From Betaproteobacteria bacterium (GTDB taxonomy: Bacteria; Pseudomonadota; Gammaproteobacteria; Burkholderiales; SG8-39): DNA of 5,058 bases. The stretch spans positions 1 to 5,058 of the forward strand of contig VBCJ01000408.1 of assembly GCA_005884335.1 (NCBI GenBank), read 5' to 3'. Below the pieces are notes generated by a model, which saw only the letters and a program-made list of their open reading frames with translations, had not been told where the DNA came from and did no database searches. Of the stretch, positions 1 through 5,058 are shown in pieces. Every line of letters starts with the position of its first letter. Position 1 is the first letter of the stretch. A program made the position numbers and the translations under genes.

Positions 1-696
1 GCTTATCGGCTCCGCATCTTCACGCCCACGCACGAGCTGCCGTTCGCCGGCCACCCGACGATCGGCTCGTGCCACGCGGTACTGGAGGCGGGCATCGTGA
101 AACCGAAGGAGGGGCGCCTCGTTCAGGAATGTGACGCCGGTAACCTGCCGCTCCGCATCGAGAGCGCCGGGCCTGAGCGCCGGATCTGGGTGGAAGCCCC
201 GCAAGCGAAGCTAATCGGAGAGCACCCCGAATTGTCGTCGACCCTGTCGGAGGTGCTCGGAACGCCGATCGCCGGGTCGCCAGTCCCCACGGCATTCCGG
301 AACGGCCCGACATGGCTCTTCATCCGCTTCGAAAAGGAATCCGAGGTTGCCGCGCTCAAGCCCGACATGTCGGCGCTCGCCAAGCTGAGCCCGACGGTCA
401 CCGGAGTCGCCGCATTTGCTTTCGTGGAAGGCGTAGAGTTCGCCGTCCACATCCGTTGCTTCGCGCCCGCCGCCGGAGTCCCGGAGGACCCGGTGACAGG
501 CAGCGCCAATGCCGCCCTCCCGGCTTACCTCGTCCACCACGGCCTGCTCGAAAAAACGGGCCGCGAGTACGTCGCAACCCAGGCAACGGAGATGGGCCGC
601 GACGGGCGCGTGCCAGTGCGGGTAATCGACGACAGCGGCCGCGCAGAGATCGGCGGTCGTGCCGTTACGGTGATCGAGGGAGAAATTCGCTTGTGA
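1..696 (+). CDS. PhzF-family isomerase, 3' part (5' end outside window)
   Basis: PhzF-family proteins share the diaminopimelate-epimerase fold. The founding member isomerises trans-2,3-dihydro-3-hydroxyanthranilate in phenazine synthesis, but most relatives have no known substrate. The frame is open from base 1 to the TGA at 694-696, giving 231 codons. The usual length is about 260-300 residues, so perhaps 60 N-terminal residues lie upstream, including the catalytic Glu of the first half. Visible hallmarks are RIFTPTHELPFAGHPTIGS (codons 5-23), with the conserved active-site His at codon 18, and the second-half signature VPEDPVTGSANAAL with Asp at codon 163. The first internal ATG/GTG in frame (GTG at 97) lies after the FAGHP motif and cannot be the true start. 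The reading frame is intact and high in G+C, like the flanking chromosome. The family assignment is firm; the substrate is unknown. Phenazine production should not be inferred, because no other phz gene is nearby. Confidence 0.93.
   Translation, partial: AYRLRIFTPTHELPFAGHPTIGSCHAVLEAGIVKPKEGRLVQECDAGNLPLRIESAGPERRIWVEAPQAKLIGEHPELSSTLSEVLGTPIAGSPVPTAFRNGPTWLFIRFEKESEVAALKPDMSALAKLSPTVTGVAAFAFVEGVEFAVHIRCFAPAAGVPEDPVTGSANAALPAYLVHHGLLEKTGREYVATQATEMGRDGRVPVRVIDDSGRAEIGGRAVTVIEGEIRL
676..683 (+). promoter_or_regulatory. ribosome binding site for the GTG start at 693
   Basis: GAGGGAGA lies inside the last codons of the phzF-like gene, nine bases before the GTG at 693. That GTG overlaps the TGA stop as GTGA. 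This supports a translationally coupled start for the HicB/DinB-type gene, which has no ATG this close to the stop; the first in-frame ATG is at 735, fourteen codons downstream. Confidence 0.5.
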
Positions 697-1318
697 CGAC
701 GGAGTACCCACTCTTCCTGGAGTCCGGGCCGAAGATGAAGACGACCATGGTGCACGTGCTCGACCTCCTCGGATGCGTCGCCAATGGGCCGACGACCGAG
801 GCGGCACTGGAAGCGGCGCCGGTTGAGATCAAGGAGTATCTTCGCTTCTTGGGGCGCCACGGCGAGGACGTCGATGCCGACGCCCCGTTCACGACTTCGA
901 TCGCAGCGCACGTTATGGAGGGGTCGTTTATCGGTCAGGGCGATCACTCATCGAACGCATGCCGGAGACTCAACTCGCCGCGCAGCCGTCGAAAGGACGC
1001 CTGCCCCGCGACATCGTTACCCACATCGCGAACTCAGAGCCCGAGTACTTCCGCGCCTCCGGTATCGGCAAGCCGGAAGGTGTGAAGGACGCACTGCAGG
1101 CCATCGAGGGCGCCCAGGCGGGCGCCCTCGGGCCCCGGCTTGCGCACTTCTGGCAGCTTCTCGACGCCCAGCTCGCGCGCATCACACCGGAGGTCCGCAC
1201 GGCCCAGGTCCAGCGCGGCGAAAAGCTGTGGACAGCCCGCCGCGGTTTCCGGCGCGCGCTGGAACACCCGTGGGAACACCTGCGCGAGGTCCAGCGGCGG
1301 CTGGTCGATCGTGCCTGA
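693..1318 (+). pseudogene. HicB-like/DinB-like fusion gene, broken by internal deletion and frameshift
   Basis: Two coding halves lie in different frames. The first reads from GTG 693 and is open in the same frame to TGA 1083-1085. Its homologous part runs to about base 944 (84 codons) and contains HVLDLLGCVANGP with a following helix (codons 21-53), a HicB-antitoxin-like strand-helix pattern. The second half is in the frame of TGA 1316-1318, from about base 944: LIERMPETQLAAQPSKGR, then IVTHIANSEPEY, AHFWQLL and LEHPWEHLREVQRRL, typical of the DinB/YfiT-like four-helix fold. I recall full-length proteins in which a HicB-like N-terminus is joined to a DinB-like domain with about 30-40 more residues between these points. 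The break near 940-950 is therefore best read as a deletion that also shifts frame. An ATG at 959 could restart a 119-residue DinB-like remnant. The function of the intact family is not established. A sequencing or assembly error is the main alternative, but a single-base error would not explain the missing linker. Confidence 0.75.
1105..1130 (+). repeat. perfect 11-bp inverted repeat with 4-base loop
   Basis: CGAGGGCGCCC (1105-1115) is the exact reverse complement of GGGCGCCCTCG (1120-1130), with the loop AGGC. It lies inside the DinB-like half, over the residues EGAQAGAL. RNA from it would form a very stable GC hairpin. No T-run follows, so it is not a standard intrinsic terminator. It may be a by-product of GC-rich codons in an Ala/Gly-rich loop. 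Confidence 0.8.
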
Positions 1319-1700
1319 CATCAAGGAGCGCTTGCGGCAAAACATCAAACTCGGGCGCATCTACGACCCGCCCTCAGAAGGAGATGGCCATCGGGTACTG
1401 GCCACCCGATATTGGCCGCGGGGTGTCCGCGGAGACGCCGTAGACGAGTACCAGTCGAAGTTAGCTCCCTCCCGCGAGCTAATAAGGGAATTTCGTAAAG
1501 GCGACCTTAGCTGGCCCGCGTTCGGGAGGCGGTACAAACAGGAGCTCTCGACCGAGGCCTTGCAGTCGGAATTAAGGCGCCTCGCCAAAGTAGCCAGCTC
1601 CAGGGTGATAACGCTGCTCTGCTACTGCGAAATGGAGACAGATTGTCACCGCACGCTGCTTAGAGAAGCAATCATCGAGTCGGTCAACCAGAACGCTTAG
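1311..1700 (+). CDS. DUF488-family protein
   Basis: This 129-residue protein belongs to the DUF488 (YeaO-like) family, which has no agreed biochemical function. Motifs in order are RIYDPP (residues 16-21), RVLATRYWPRGV (28-39), LAPS (51-54), FGRRYKQEL (71-79), and TLLCYCE followed by DCHR (101-114). The C-terminal Cys...Cys-His-Arg pattern is typical of the DUF488 branch with CHR, while the N-terminal half is of the WPRG type. GTG 1311 is chosen because it puts the RIYDPP motif about 15 residues in, and because no ATG lies in frame nearby. It overlaps the preceding stop by eight bases, with a weak GGCGG (1296-1300) as possible ribosome site; TTG 1332 is an alternative. The gene is lower in G+C than the upstream DNA (48% at 1441-1500 against 75% at 1201-1260), suggesting transfer together with the next gene. 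It is probably cytoplasmic, with no signal peptide or membrane segment. Confidence 0.85.
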   Translation: MPDIKERLRQNIKLGRIYDPPSEGDGHRVLATRYWPRGVRGDAVDEYQSKLAPSRELIREFRKGDLSWPAFGRRYKQELSTEALQSELRRLAKVASSRVITLLCYCEMETDCHRTLLREAIIESVNQNA

Positions 1701-1717
1701 GCCACAGAAGTTGTGGA

Positions 1718-1746
1718 TTGGTGACATCGGCATATTGCTTTCTAAT
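1718..1746 (+). promoter_or_regulatory. possible sigma-70-type promoter
   Basis: TTGGTG (1718-1723) and TCTAAT (1741-1746) are separated by 17 bases. The -10 element matches TATAAT at five of six positions; the -35 matches only the leading TTG. It lies in the AT-richer 78-base gap before the ATG at 1779, and would put the transcript start near 1753, just before the palindrome at 1757-1768. This is a weak consensus-only call. Confidence 0.3.
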
Positions 1747-1756
1747 GTAGTTGGGC

Positions 1757-1768
1757 ACCTAATTAGGT
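1757..1768. promoter_or_regulatory. 12-bp perfect palindrome, possible operator
   Basis: ACCTAATTAGGT is identical to its own reverse complement and ends ten bases before the ATG at 1779, directly downstream of the possible promoter. Such a site could bind a dimeric regulator. About one 12-bp perfect palindrome is expected by chance in 5 kb, so only its position makes it notable. Confidence 0.3.
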
Positions 1769-1778
1769 CGTCCGGATC

Positions 1779-2624
1779 ATGAGTCATCCACCGGAGGGCA
1801 AGCGCGTCCTAATTACGGTCCGAACTTATCCGACGCCTGCCAGGAAGGGTGTCGAAGTCTCATGCACAGCTGGAGTCACTGACCAGGGCGCTTGGATTCG
1901 GTTGTTTCCAGTGCCTTATCGATTGATGGATCCCGACAAGCGCTTCAAAAAATATCAGTGGATTGAGCTTAGCGCTCGAAGAGCAACAGGCGATCCACGA
2001 CCTGAAAGCTATACACCTGACATCGATTCCATTCGCATCAAGCAGGGGATATCCACGAAGGACAATTGGGCAGAGCGAAAACAAAGCGTACTTCCACTGG
2101 TGTCCCACTGTCTCTGTTGCCTCGAACGACAGCGAAATGAGACCGGTGTTCCAACACTGGGGCTCTTCAAACCAAACGAAATAAAGCGGCTCGTAGTCGA
2201 ACCGGATGAGCCGAGGTGGACGTCCGCACAGCTAGCTAGATTGCGTCAGTATCCGTTGTTTGCTGCGACGCCTAGCCGAGAGCTCGAGAAGATTCCGTTC
2301 AAATTCAAGTATGAGTTCCATTGCGACCATTGGGACTGCGCCGGCCACTCGCTCTCATGCACCGATTGGGAAATATGTCAGTCTTACAGAAGTTGGAGCC
2401 GCAAGTATCGCGATGACTGGGAAGGAAAGCTCCGCGAGAAGTATGAACACGAAATGATCGAGCTAAACGAGACTCATTTCTACGTGGGAACCTTGCGTGG
2501 GCATCCTGCGGCATGGATCATTGTGGGGCTGTTCTACCCGCGAGTGGGTGCGCGACCACAAGAACCGCGCGATGGTGCCCAAGCTCATGTCCGAGAAGGA
2601 GGCGATCGAGAAGCTTGTCGCTGA
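1779..2624 (+). CDS. dual-OB-like uncharacterised protein with Cys/His cluster, 3' end fused to foreign DNA
   Basis: This 281-codon frame encodes a protein family I know only as hypothetical. Residues 1-254 look native. RVLITVRTYPTP (9-20) is followed by CTAG (29-32) and AWIRLFPVPYR (38-48), a pattern reminiscent of the opening of dual-OB domains (a CxAG stretch then GWIRP), so nucleic-acid binding is possible but unproven. TLGLFKP (126-132) and EKIPFKFKYEF (170-180) follow. Next come FHCDHWDCAGH (180-190) and C194, a plausible metal-binding cluster, then DWEICQ (196-201), HFYVG (233-237) and WIIVGLFYP (246-254). Remembered homologues end within a few residues of the last motif. The remaining 27 residues here (255-281) are an out-of-frame translation of the CoA-transferase 5' region, rich in Arg and Gly, and are probably not part of the ancestral protein. 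ATG 1779 is the natural start, with a weak TTAGGT 11 bases upstream. No membrane segment or signal peptide is seen. Pairing with DUF488 suggests joint function. Confidence 0.75.
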   Translation: MSHPPEGKRVLITVRTYPTPARKGVEVSCTAGVTDQGAWIRLFPVPYRLMDPDKRFKKYQWIELSARRATGDPRPESYTPDIDSIRIKQGISTKDNWAERKQSVLPLVSHCLCCLERQRNETGVPTLGLFKPNEIKRLVVEPDEPRWTSAQLARLRQYPLFAATPSRELEKIPFKFKYEFHCDHWDCAGHSLSCTDWEICQSYRSWSRKYRDDWEGKLREKYEHEMIELNETHFYVGTLRGHPAAWIIVGLFYPRVGARPQEPRDGAQAHVREGGDREACR

Positions 2625-3453
2625 CGGGGACTATCTCGTGTACGAGTGCAACTACCTCCAACGCGGGCCGTCGGCGCTCATCCGCGAGGTGATCCGCCAG
2701 CAGAAGAAGGACCTCTGGGTGGGCGCGAAGTTCACCTGGGTCGCGGCGGCGCTGCTCGTCGGCGCAGGGTGCGCCTCGAAGCTCGACGTGGGCTTCTTCC
2801 TCTTCGGGCCCGTCGTAGAGCAGGCGATCCGCGAGGGGCGCGTGAAGGCGTACGAGTACTCGAACGTCGTGATGACGAATCGCATCATGGCCGGCGCGAT
2901 GGGCCTGCCCTTCATCCCCGTCCGCTCGTTCGGCGGGACGGACGGCTTCGACCACTCCGGCGCTAAGCTCATCGCCGACCCTTACACCGGCGAGCCGATC
3001 ACGATCGTGCCGGCGCTTAACCCGGATGTCGCGTTGATCCACGTCCACCAGGCGGACGTCTTCGGCAACGCGCGTATCTTCGGGACGGGCATCTCGCACG
3101 TCGAGTCAGCGATGGCGTCGAAGAAAGTGATCCTCTCGACGGAGGAGATCATCGACACGGAGGAGATCAAGCGTGACCCGGGGAGAACAACCATTCCCTA
3201 TTATGTCGTGGACGCCGTCGTGCACCTGCCGTTCGGCGCTTACCCCGGCGAGATGCAGGGCCGCTACGCCAGCGACATGGGCCACGTCATCGAGGTGATC
3301 GGCGCGACGATGCGCGGCTTCATCCCGCAGTACCTCGAGAAGTGGGTCTACGGCGCCGCCAGCCACGCGGAAATGATGGACAAGCTGGTCGGCTACCAGC
3401 GCATCCGCGAGATAATGTCGCGGGCGACGATAAAAGAGGGGTACGGCGTCTAG
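2497..3453 (+). CDS. CoA-transferase subunit A (glutaconate-type), 5' end replaced
   Basis: This is a class I CoA-transferase alpha-type subunit, family PF01144, related to glutaconate CoA-transferase subunit A. Together with a B subunit such enzymes move CoA between carboxylic acids; in glutaconate CoA-transferase the catalytic Glu is on subunit B. Visible features, counted from GTG 2497, are EKLVADGDYLVYECNY (38-53), AKFTWVA (77-83), SFGGTDGFDHSGAKL (144-158), ALNPDVALIHVHQAD (173-187), GNARIFGTGISH (190-201) and RTTIPYYVVDAVVHLPFGAYPG (from 230). Homology seems to begin at STREWVRDHKNRA, base 2533; a native start ATG probably stood where TGT (2530-2532) is now. The true start is therefore uncertain: GTG 2497, TTG 2521, GTG 2548, ATG 2572 or ATG 2587, none with a good ribosome site. 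ATG 2572 or 2587 would lose only a short N-terminal segment. No B-subunit gene follows, so the enzyme would need a partner from elsewhere. The specific substrate cannot be told. Confidence 0.85.
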   Translation: MGILRHGSLWGCSTREWVRDHKNRAMVPKLMSEKEAIEKLVADGDYLVYECNYLQRGPSALIREVIRQQKKDLWVGAKFTWVAAALLVGAGCASKLDVGFFLFGPVVEQAIREGRVKAYEYSNVVMTNRIMAGAMGLPFIPVRSFGGTDGFDHSGAKLIADPYTGEPITIVPALNPDVALIHVHQADVFGNARIFGTGISHVESAMASKKVILSTEEIIDTEEIKRDPGRTTIPYYVVDAVVHLPFGAYPGEMQGRYASDMGHVIEVIGATMRGFIPQYLEKWVYGAASHAEMMDKLVGYQRIREIMSRATIKEGYGV

Positions 3454-3475
3454 TCAGCCCCTCCAACGGCTTCTG

Positions 3476-3483
3476 AAAGGAGG
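3476..3483 (+). promoter_or_regulatory. strong ribosome binding site of the cupin gene
   Basis: AAAGGAGG lies eight bases before ATG 3492, a near-perfect complement to the 16S rRNA tail. It is the strongest ribosome site in the window and fixes the start of the cupin gene. It sits in the 38-base gap after the CoA-transferase stop, where no terminator is visible, so read-through transcription is likely. Confidence 0.8.
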
Positions 3484-3491
3484 ACGGAACA

Positions 3492-3953
3492 ATGGACCCG
3501 ATCGTGCTGCAGGCAGACGAGGGCGAGGCAATTTGGTTCCTAGACACTTTGGTGACCGTGAAAGCGGCGAGCGAGTCGACAGGCGGCTGGGCGCTAGTGG
3601 AGATCGCCGCGGCCGGCCACGCGCCGCCGCTGCACGCGCATCATAGCGAGGACGAGGCGTTCTACGTGCTCGAGGGCGAGATGTCGATAATTTGCGGCGA
3701 CCGCCGCTTCAACGCCGCGGCGGGGTCGTTTGTCCTCATTCCGAGAGGCGTCCCGCACACTTTCAAGGTCGAGCAACCGGCGAAGTGGCTCGTGCTGGGG
3801 CCGAACGGAGACTTCATGAACTTTGTTCGCGAGATGGGCGAGCCTGCGCGAACAAGGAGCTTGCCGGTCCTGGAAGGACCGCCCGACATCGAGAAGCTCA
3901 ACCGGCTTGCGGCAAAGCACGACATGGAGATACTTGGGCCACCGCCGCAGTAA
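3492..3953 (+). CDS. single-domain cupin protein
   Basis: This 153-residue protein has one conserved-barrel (cupin_2-type) domain. Both cupin motifs are complete. Motif 1 is G42-x5-HAH (H48, H50) with E55 and closing G62, within HAPPLHAHHSEDEAFYVLEG. Motif 2 is G78-x5-P84-x-G86-x2-H89, within GSFVLIPRGVPHTF. The three His and one Glu should bind a divalent metal. The region after about residue 100 (LVLGPNGDFMNFVREMGEPA) is a tail common in small cupins of the quercetin-dioxygenase-like group, and the chain ends in a helix-forming stretch plus GPPPQ. Such proteins include dioxygenases, isomerases and sensors, so the substrate cannot be assigned. The start is secured by the AAAGGAGG site. It is soluble, with no signal peptide. 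It is probably co-transcribed with the preceding CoA-transferase gene (38-base gap) and perhaps the next gene (52-base gap), but no functional link is obvious. Confidence 0.9.
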   Translation: MDPIVLQADEGEAIWFLDTLVTVKAASESTGGWALVEIAAAGHAPPLHAHHSEDEAFYVLEGEMSIICGDRRFNAAAGSFVLIPRGVPHTFKVEQPAKWLVLGPNGDFMNFVREMGEPARTRSLPVLEGPPDIEKLNRLAAKHDMEILGPPPQ

Positions 3954-3987
3954 CAACGAACCGGACGATCAAAGAAGATCCCCGCCC

Positions 3988-3995
3988 AAAGAGGG
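3988..3995 (+). promoter_or_regulatory. ribosome binding site deciding the start at 4006
   Basis: AAAGAGGG lies ten bases before ATG 4006. This supports 4006 as start over the in-frame ATG at 3823, which would overlap the cupin gene by 131 bases and add an Arg-rich, non-homologous 61-residue extension. Confidence 0.6.
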
Positions 3996-4005
3996 TAACA
4001 AGCCC

Positions 4006-4827
4006 ATGGCAACAGCGAAGACAATTTACGCGCCCGCGGTTGATGAAATACTTGCGGTCCTCATCCCCGGCGTCCACGCAGCGCTCGGTGACAACCTCGT
4101 CGGCGTCTACCTCCGCGGCTCGCTTGCCACCGGCGACTTCATCGACACCAGTGACATCGACTTCTTCGTCGCCACCGAGCGGCCCGTGTCAGAAGCCGAA
4201 GCCGATGCGCTGATCGCCATGCACGCCCGGCTGGCGGCGATGCCGAACAAGTACGCCGACCGCCTCGAGCGCGCGTACATCGACCGCGCGGCGCTCTGGC
4301 GCTTCGCTCCTGGCCGGCGATTCCTCACAGTCGAGTGCGAGACGCCGCTGCGCTGGAAGGTGCACGAAACCAGCTGGCTCATCGAGCGCTGCGGCCTGCG
4401 CGAGTCGGGCATCGCCATCCTCGGACCAGACCCGCGAACCCTCATCGACCCGATCTCCGCAGAGGAGCTACGCGACGCGGCTCGGCAGCGGGTTCGTGAG
4501 TGGGCGACATGGGCGGCCGACCCGCACGACCCCGAGTGGCTGCCGCCGCGCAGCCACCAGGCATACGTCGTGGAGACGATGTGCCGCGCGCTGTACACGC
4601 TCGCTCTCGGCGAGTTGGTGAGCAAGCGGAAGGCGGCGTCGTGGGGGGTGTCGGTGCTGCCGGAGCGGTGGCACGGCCTCGTCCGGAAGGCCGTCGCGGG
4701 AAGAGCCGATGAGACACCGGACGAAACGGCGATCGAAGGCGTCCTGCGCTTCGTCCAGTGGGTTGCCGCGGAAGGCCAAGCCTTCGCCGCCTCACGATCA
4801 GCGGCCTCGACCGACCGTTCGACGTGA
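4006..4827 (+). CDS. AadA/ANT(3'')-like nucleotidyltransferase
   Basis: This 273-residue protein resembles aminoglycoside 3''-adenylyltransferases (AadA, usually about 260 residues), which transfer AMP to streptomycin and spectinomycin. The N-terminal nucleotidyltransferase core shows GVYLRGSLATGDF (33-45) and TSDIDFFV (48-55), giving the GS...DxD metal-binding signature with G38, S39, D50 and D52. The C-terminal helical domain has the family pattern QAYVVETMCRALYTLALGE (185-203), SKRKAASWGV (206-215) and LPERW (218-222). The two-domain order matches AadA. Residues 93-145 are less familiar, with PGRRFLTVE (102-110). High G+C, no integron or cassette site nearby and unrelated neighbours argue for a resident chromosomal gene, not an acquired resistance cassette. 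Activity on aminoglycosides is possible but unproven; relatives of this kind often have unknown substrates. The next gene starts at a GTGA overlapping its stop, implying coupled translation. Confidence 0.85.
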   Translation: MATAKTIYAPAVDEILAVLIPGVHAALGDNLVGVYLRGSLATGDFIDTSDIDFFVATERPVSEAEADALIAMHARLAAMPNKYADRLERAYIDRAALWRFAPGRRFLTVECETPLRWKVHETSWLIERCGLRESGIAILGPDPRTLIDPISAEELRDAARQRVREWATWAADPHDPEWLPPRSHQAYVVETMCRALYTLALGELVSKRKAASWGVSVLPERWHGLVRKAVAGRADETPDETAIEGVLRFVQWVAAEGQAFAASRSAASTDRST

Positions 4828-5058
4828 GGCCGATTTTCTTCGAATCGCCGGAAGACTTTCGGGCCTGGCTCGAGCGGAACCACGATTCGGCGGAGGAGTT
4901 GGTCATGGGCCTGCACAAGACGTCGTCCGGCAAGCCCTCGATCACGCTTCGGGAGGCGCAGGACGAAGCAATCTGCTTCGGTTGGATCGACGGCGTGGCG
5001 CACAGTCTCGACGAGAGCAGCTACACCATCCGCTTAACGCCGCGCAGACGAGGCAGCG
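4824..5058 (+). CDS. YdeI/OmpD-associated family protein, 5' part (runs off window)
   Basis: The frame is open from GTG 4824 to the window end, giving 78 complete codons. FFESPEDFRAWLERNH (residues 5-20), a GLHKTSSGKPSIT segment, EAQDEAICFGWIDGV and YTIRLTPRRRGS match the N-terminal part of the YdeI/OmpD-associated family (proteins of about 190 residues, linked in some bacteria to resistance to antimicrobial peptides or bacteriocins). CFGWIDG and TPRR are the most conserved marks of this family. GTG 4824 is chosen because it overlaps the preceding TGA as GTGA and begins only four residues before the conserved FFESP; no earlier start fits. One small oddity is LVMGLHK, where relatives usually have a Trp-Val-Gly-Phe-type run. 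The biochemical role is not established. Translational coupling with the nucleotidyltransferase gene suggests the two are expressed together. The rest of the gene lies beyond the window. Confidence 0.9.
   Translation, partial: MRPIFFESPEDFRAWLERNHDSAEELVMGLHKTSSGKPSITLREAQDEAICFGWIDGVAHSLDESSYTIRLTPRRRGS

Larger units (their letters stand above)
1311..2538 (+). other. low-G+C two-gene islet (DUF488 plus dual-OB-like gene)
   Basis: Hand counts of single 60-base lines give 48% (1441-1500), 57% (1561-1620) and 52% (2041-2100) inside, against 75% (1201-1260) and 68% (2701-2760) outside. The codons inside also use A/T third positions more freely. The edges coincide with gene edges: the left with the start of DUF488, the right with the last conserved residues of the dual-OB-like protein. 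No transposase, integrase, direct repeat or tRNA was found at the edges. The interpretation as a transferred cassette is inference; the composition change is seen directly. Confidence 0.6.

Noticed and set aside
211..807. 198-residue open frame on the minus strand
   Set aside because: It lies opposite the phzF-like gene and the start of the next gene; no motif was recognised and its composition is that of an antisense shadow.
1390..1410. Inverted repeat ATCGGGT-7-ACCCGAT
   Set aside because: It lies inside the conserved coding part of DUF488, the stem is seven pairs, and the codons explain the sequence.
784..1443. 219-residue Arg/Ala-rich open frame on the plus strand
   Set aside because: It is out of frame with the HicB-like, DinB-like and DUF488 segments, which all show family motifs in other frames.
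1702..1716. Hairpin CCACA-GAAGT-TGTGG right after the DUF488 stop, as a possible terminator
   Set aside because: The stem is only five pairs and no T-run follows, so it does not meet the pattern of an intrinsic terminator.
3823..4005. Longer start for the nucleotidyltransferase at ATG 3823
   Set aside because: The extension overlaps the cupin gene, is Arg-rich and lacks family similarity; ATG 4006 has its own ribosome site and fits the usual AadA length.
4006..4827. Acquired antibiotic-resistance cassette
   Set aside because: No integron attachment site, integrase or composition change is seen around it; base usage matches the chromosome.
4107..5003. 298-residue open frame on the minus strand
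   Set aside because: It is antisense to two well-recognised plus-strand genes, with an Arg/Ser-rich composition expected from the reverse of high-G+C coding DNA and no recognisable motif.

Overview
The window is a gene-dense, all-plus-strand stretch of bacterial DNA with mostly high G+C: hand counts of single 60-base lines give 75% at 1201-1260 and 68% at 2701-2760. Most genes abut or overlap by a few bases (GTGA stop/start overlaps at 693-696 and 4824-4827) and start codons are often GTG. The gene types, including a glutaconate-type CoA-transferase A subunit, a HicB/DinB fusion, PhzF, YdeI and an AadA-like enzyme, fit a free-living soil or water bacterium. Chloroflexota or a high-G+C relative would suit, but this is a weak inference from remembered homologues. 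No RNA gene, CRISPR array, transposase or integrase was seen.

Layout, left to right: (1) the 3' part of a phzF-like isomerase gene, cut by the window edge (1-696); (2) a broken gene with a HicB-like N-terminal half and a DinB-like C-terminal half in different frames (693-1318); (3) a DUF488-family gene (1311-1700); (4) a 78-base gap with a possible promoter and a 12-base perfect palindrome; (5) a gene of a family I know only as hypothetical, with a Cys/His cluster and an opening that resembles dual-OB proteins (1779-2624); (6) a CoA-transferase A subunit whose 5' end is fused to gene 5 (2497-3453); (7) a small cupin protein (3492-3953); (8) an AadA/ANT(3'')-like nucleotidyltransferase (4006-4827); (9) the 5' part of a YdeI/OmpD-associated family gene, cut by the window edge (4824-5058).

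The most interesting part is 1311 to about 2540. It is clearly poorer in G+C than its flanks (48% at 1441-1500, 57% at 1561-1620, 52% at 2041-2100) and holds exactly two genes, DUF488 and the dual-OB-like protein. Its right edge falls at the last expected residues of the second gene and at what looks like the former start codon of the CoA-transferase gene. This looks like a transferred two-gene cassette of unknown function, possibly nucleic-acid related, inserted into a chromosomal background. Its arrival appears to have cost the CoA-transferase its native start. The genes around it are unrelated metabolic and housekeeping functions, and nothing suggests a single shared pathway.
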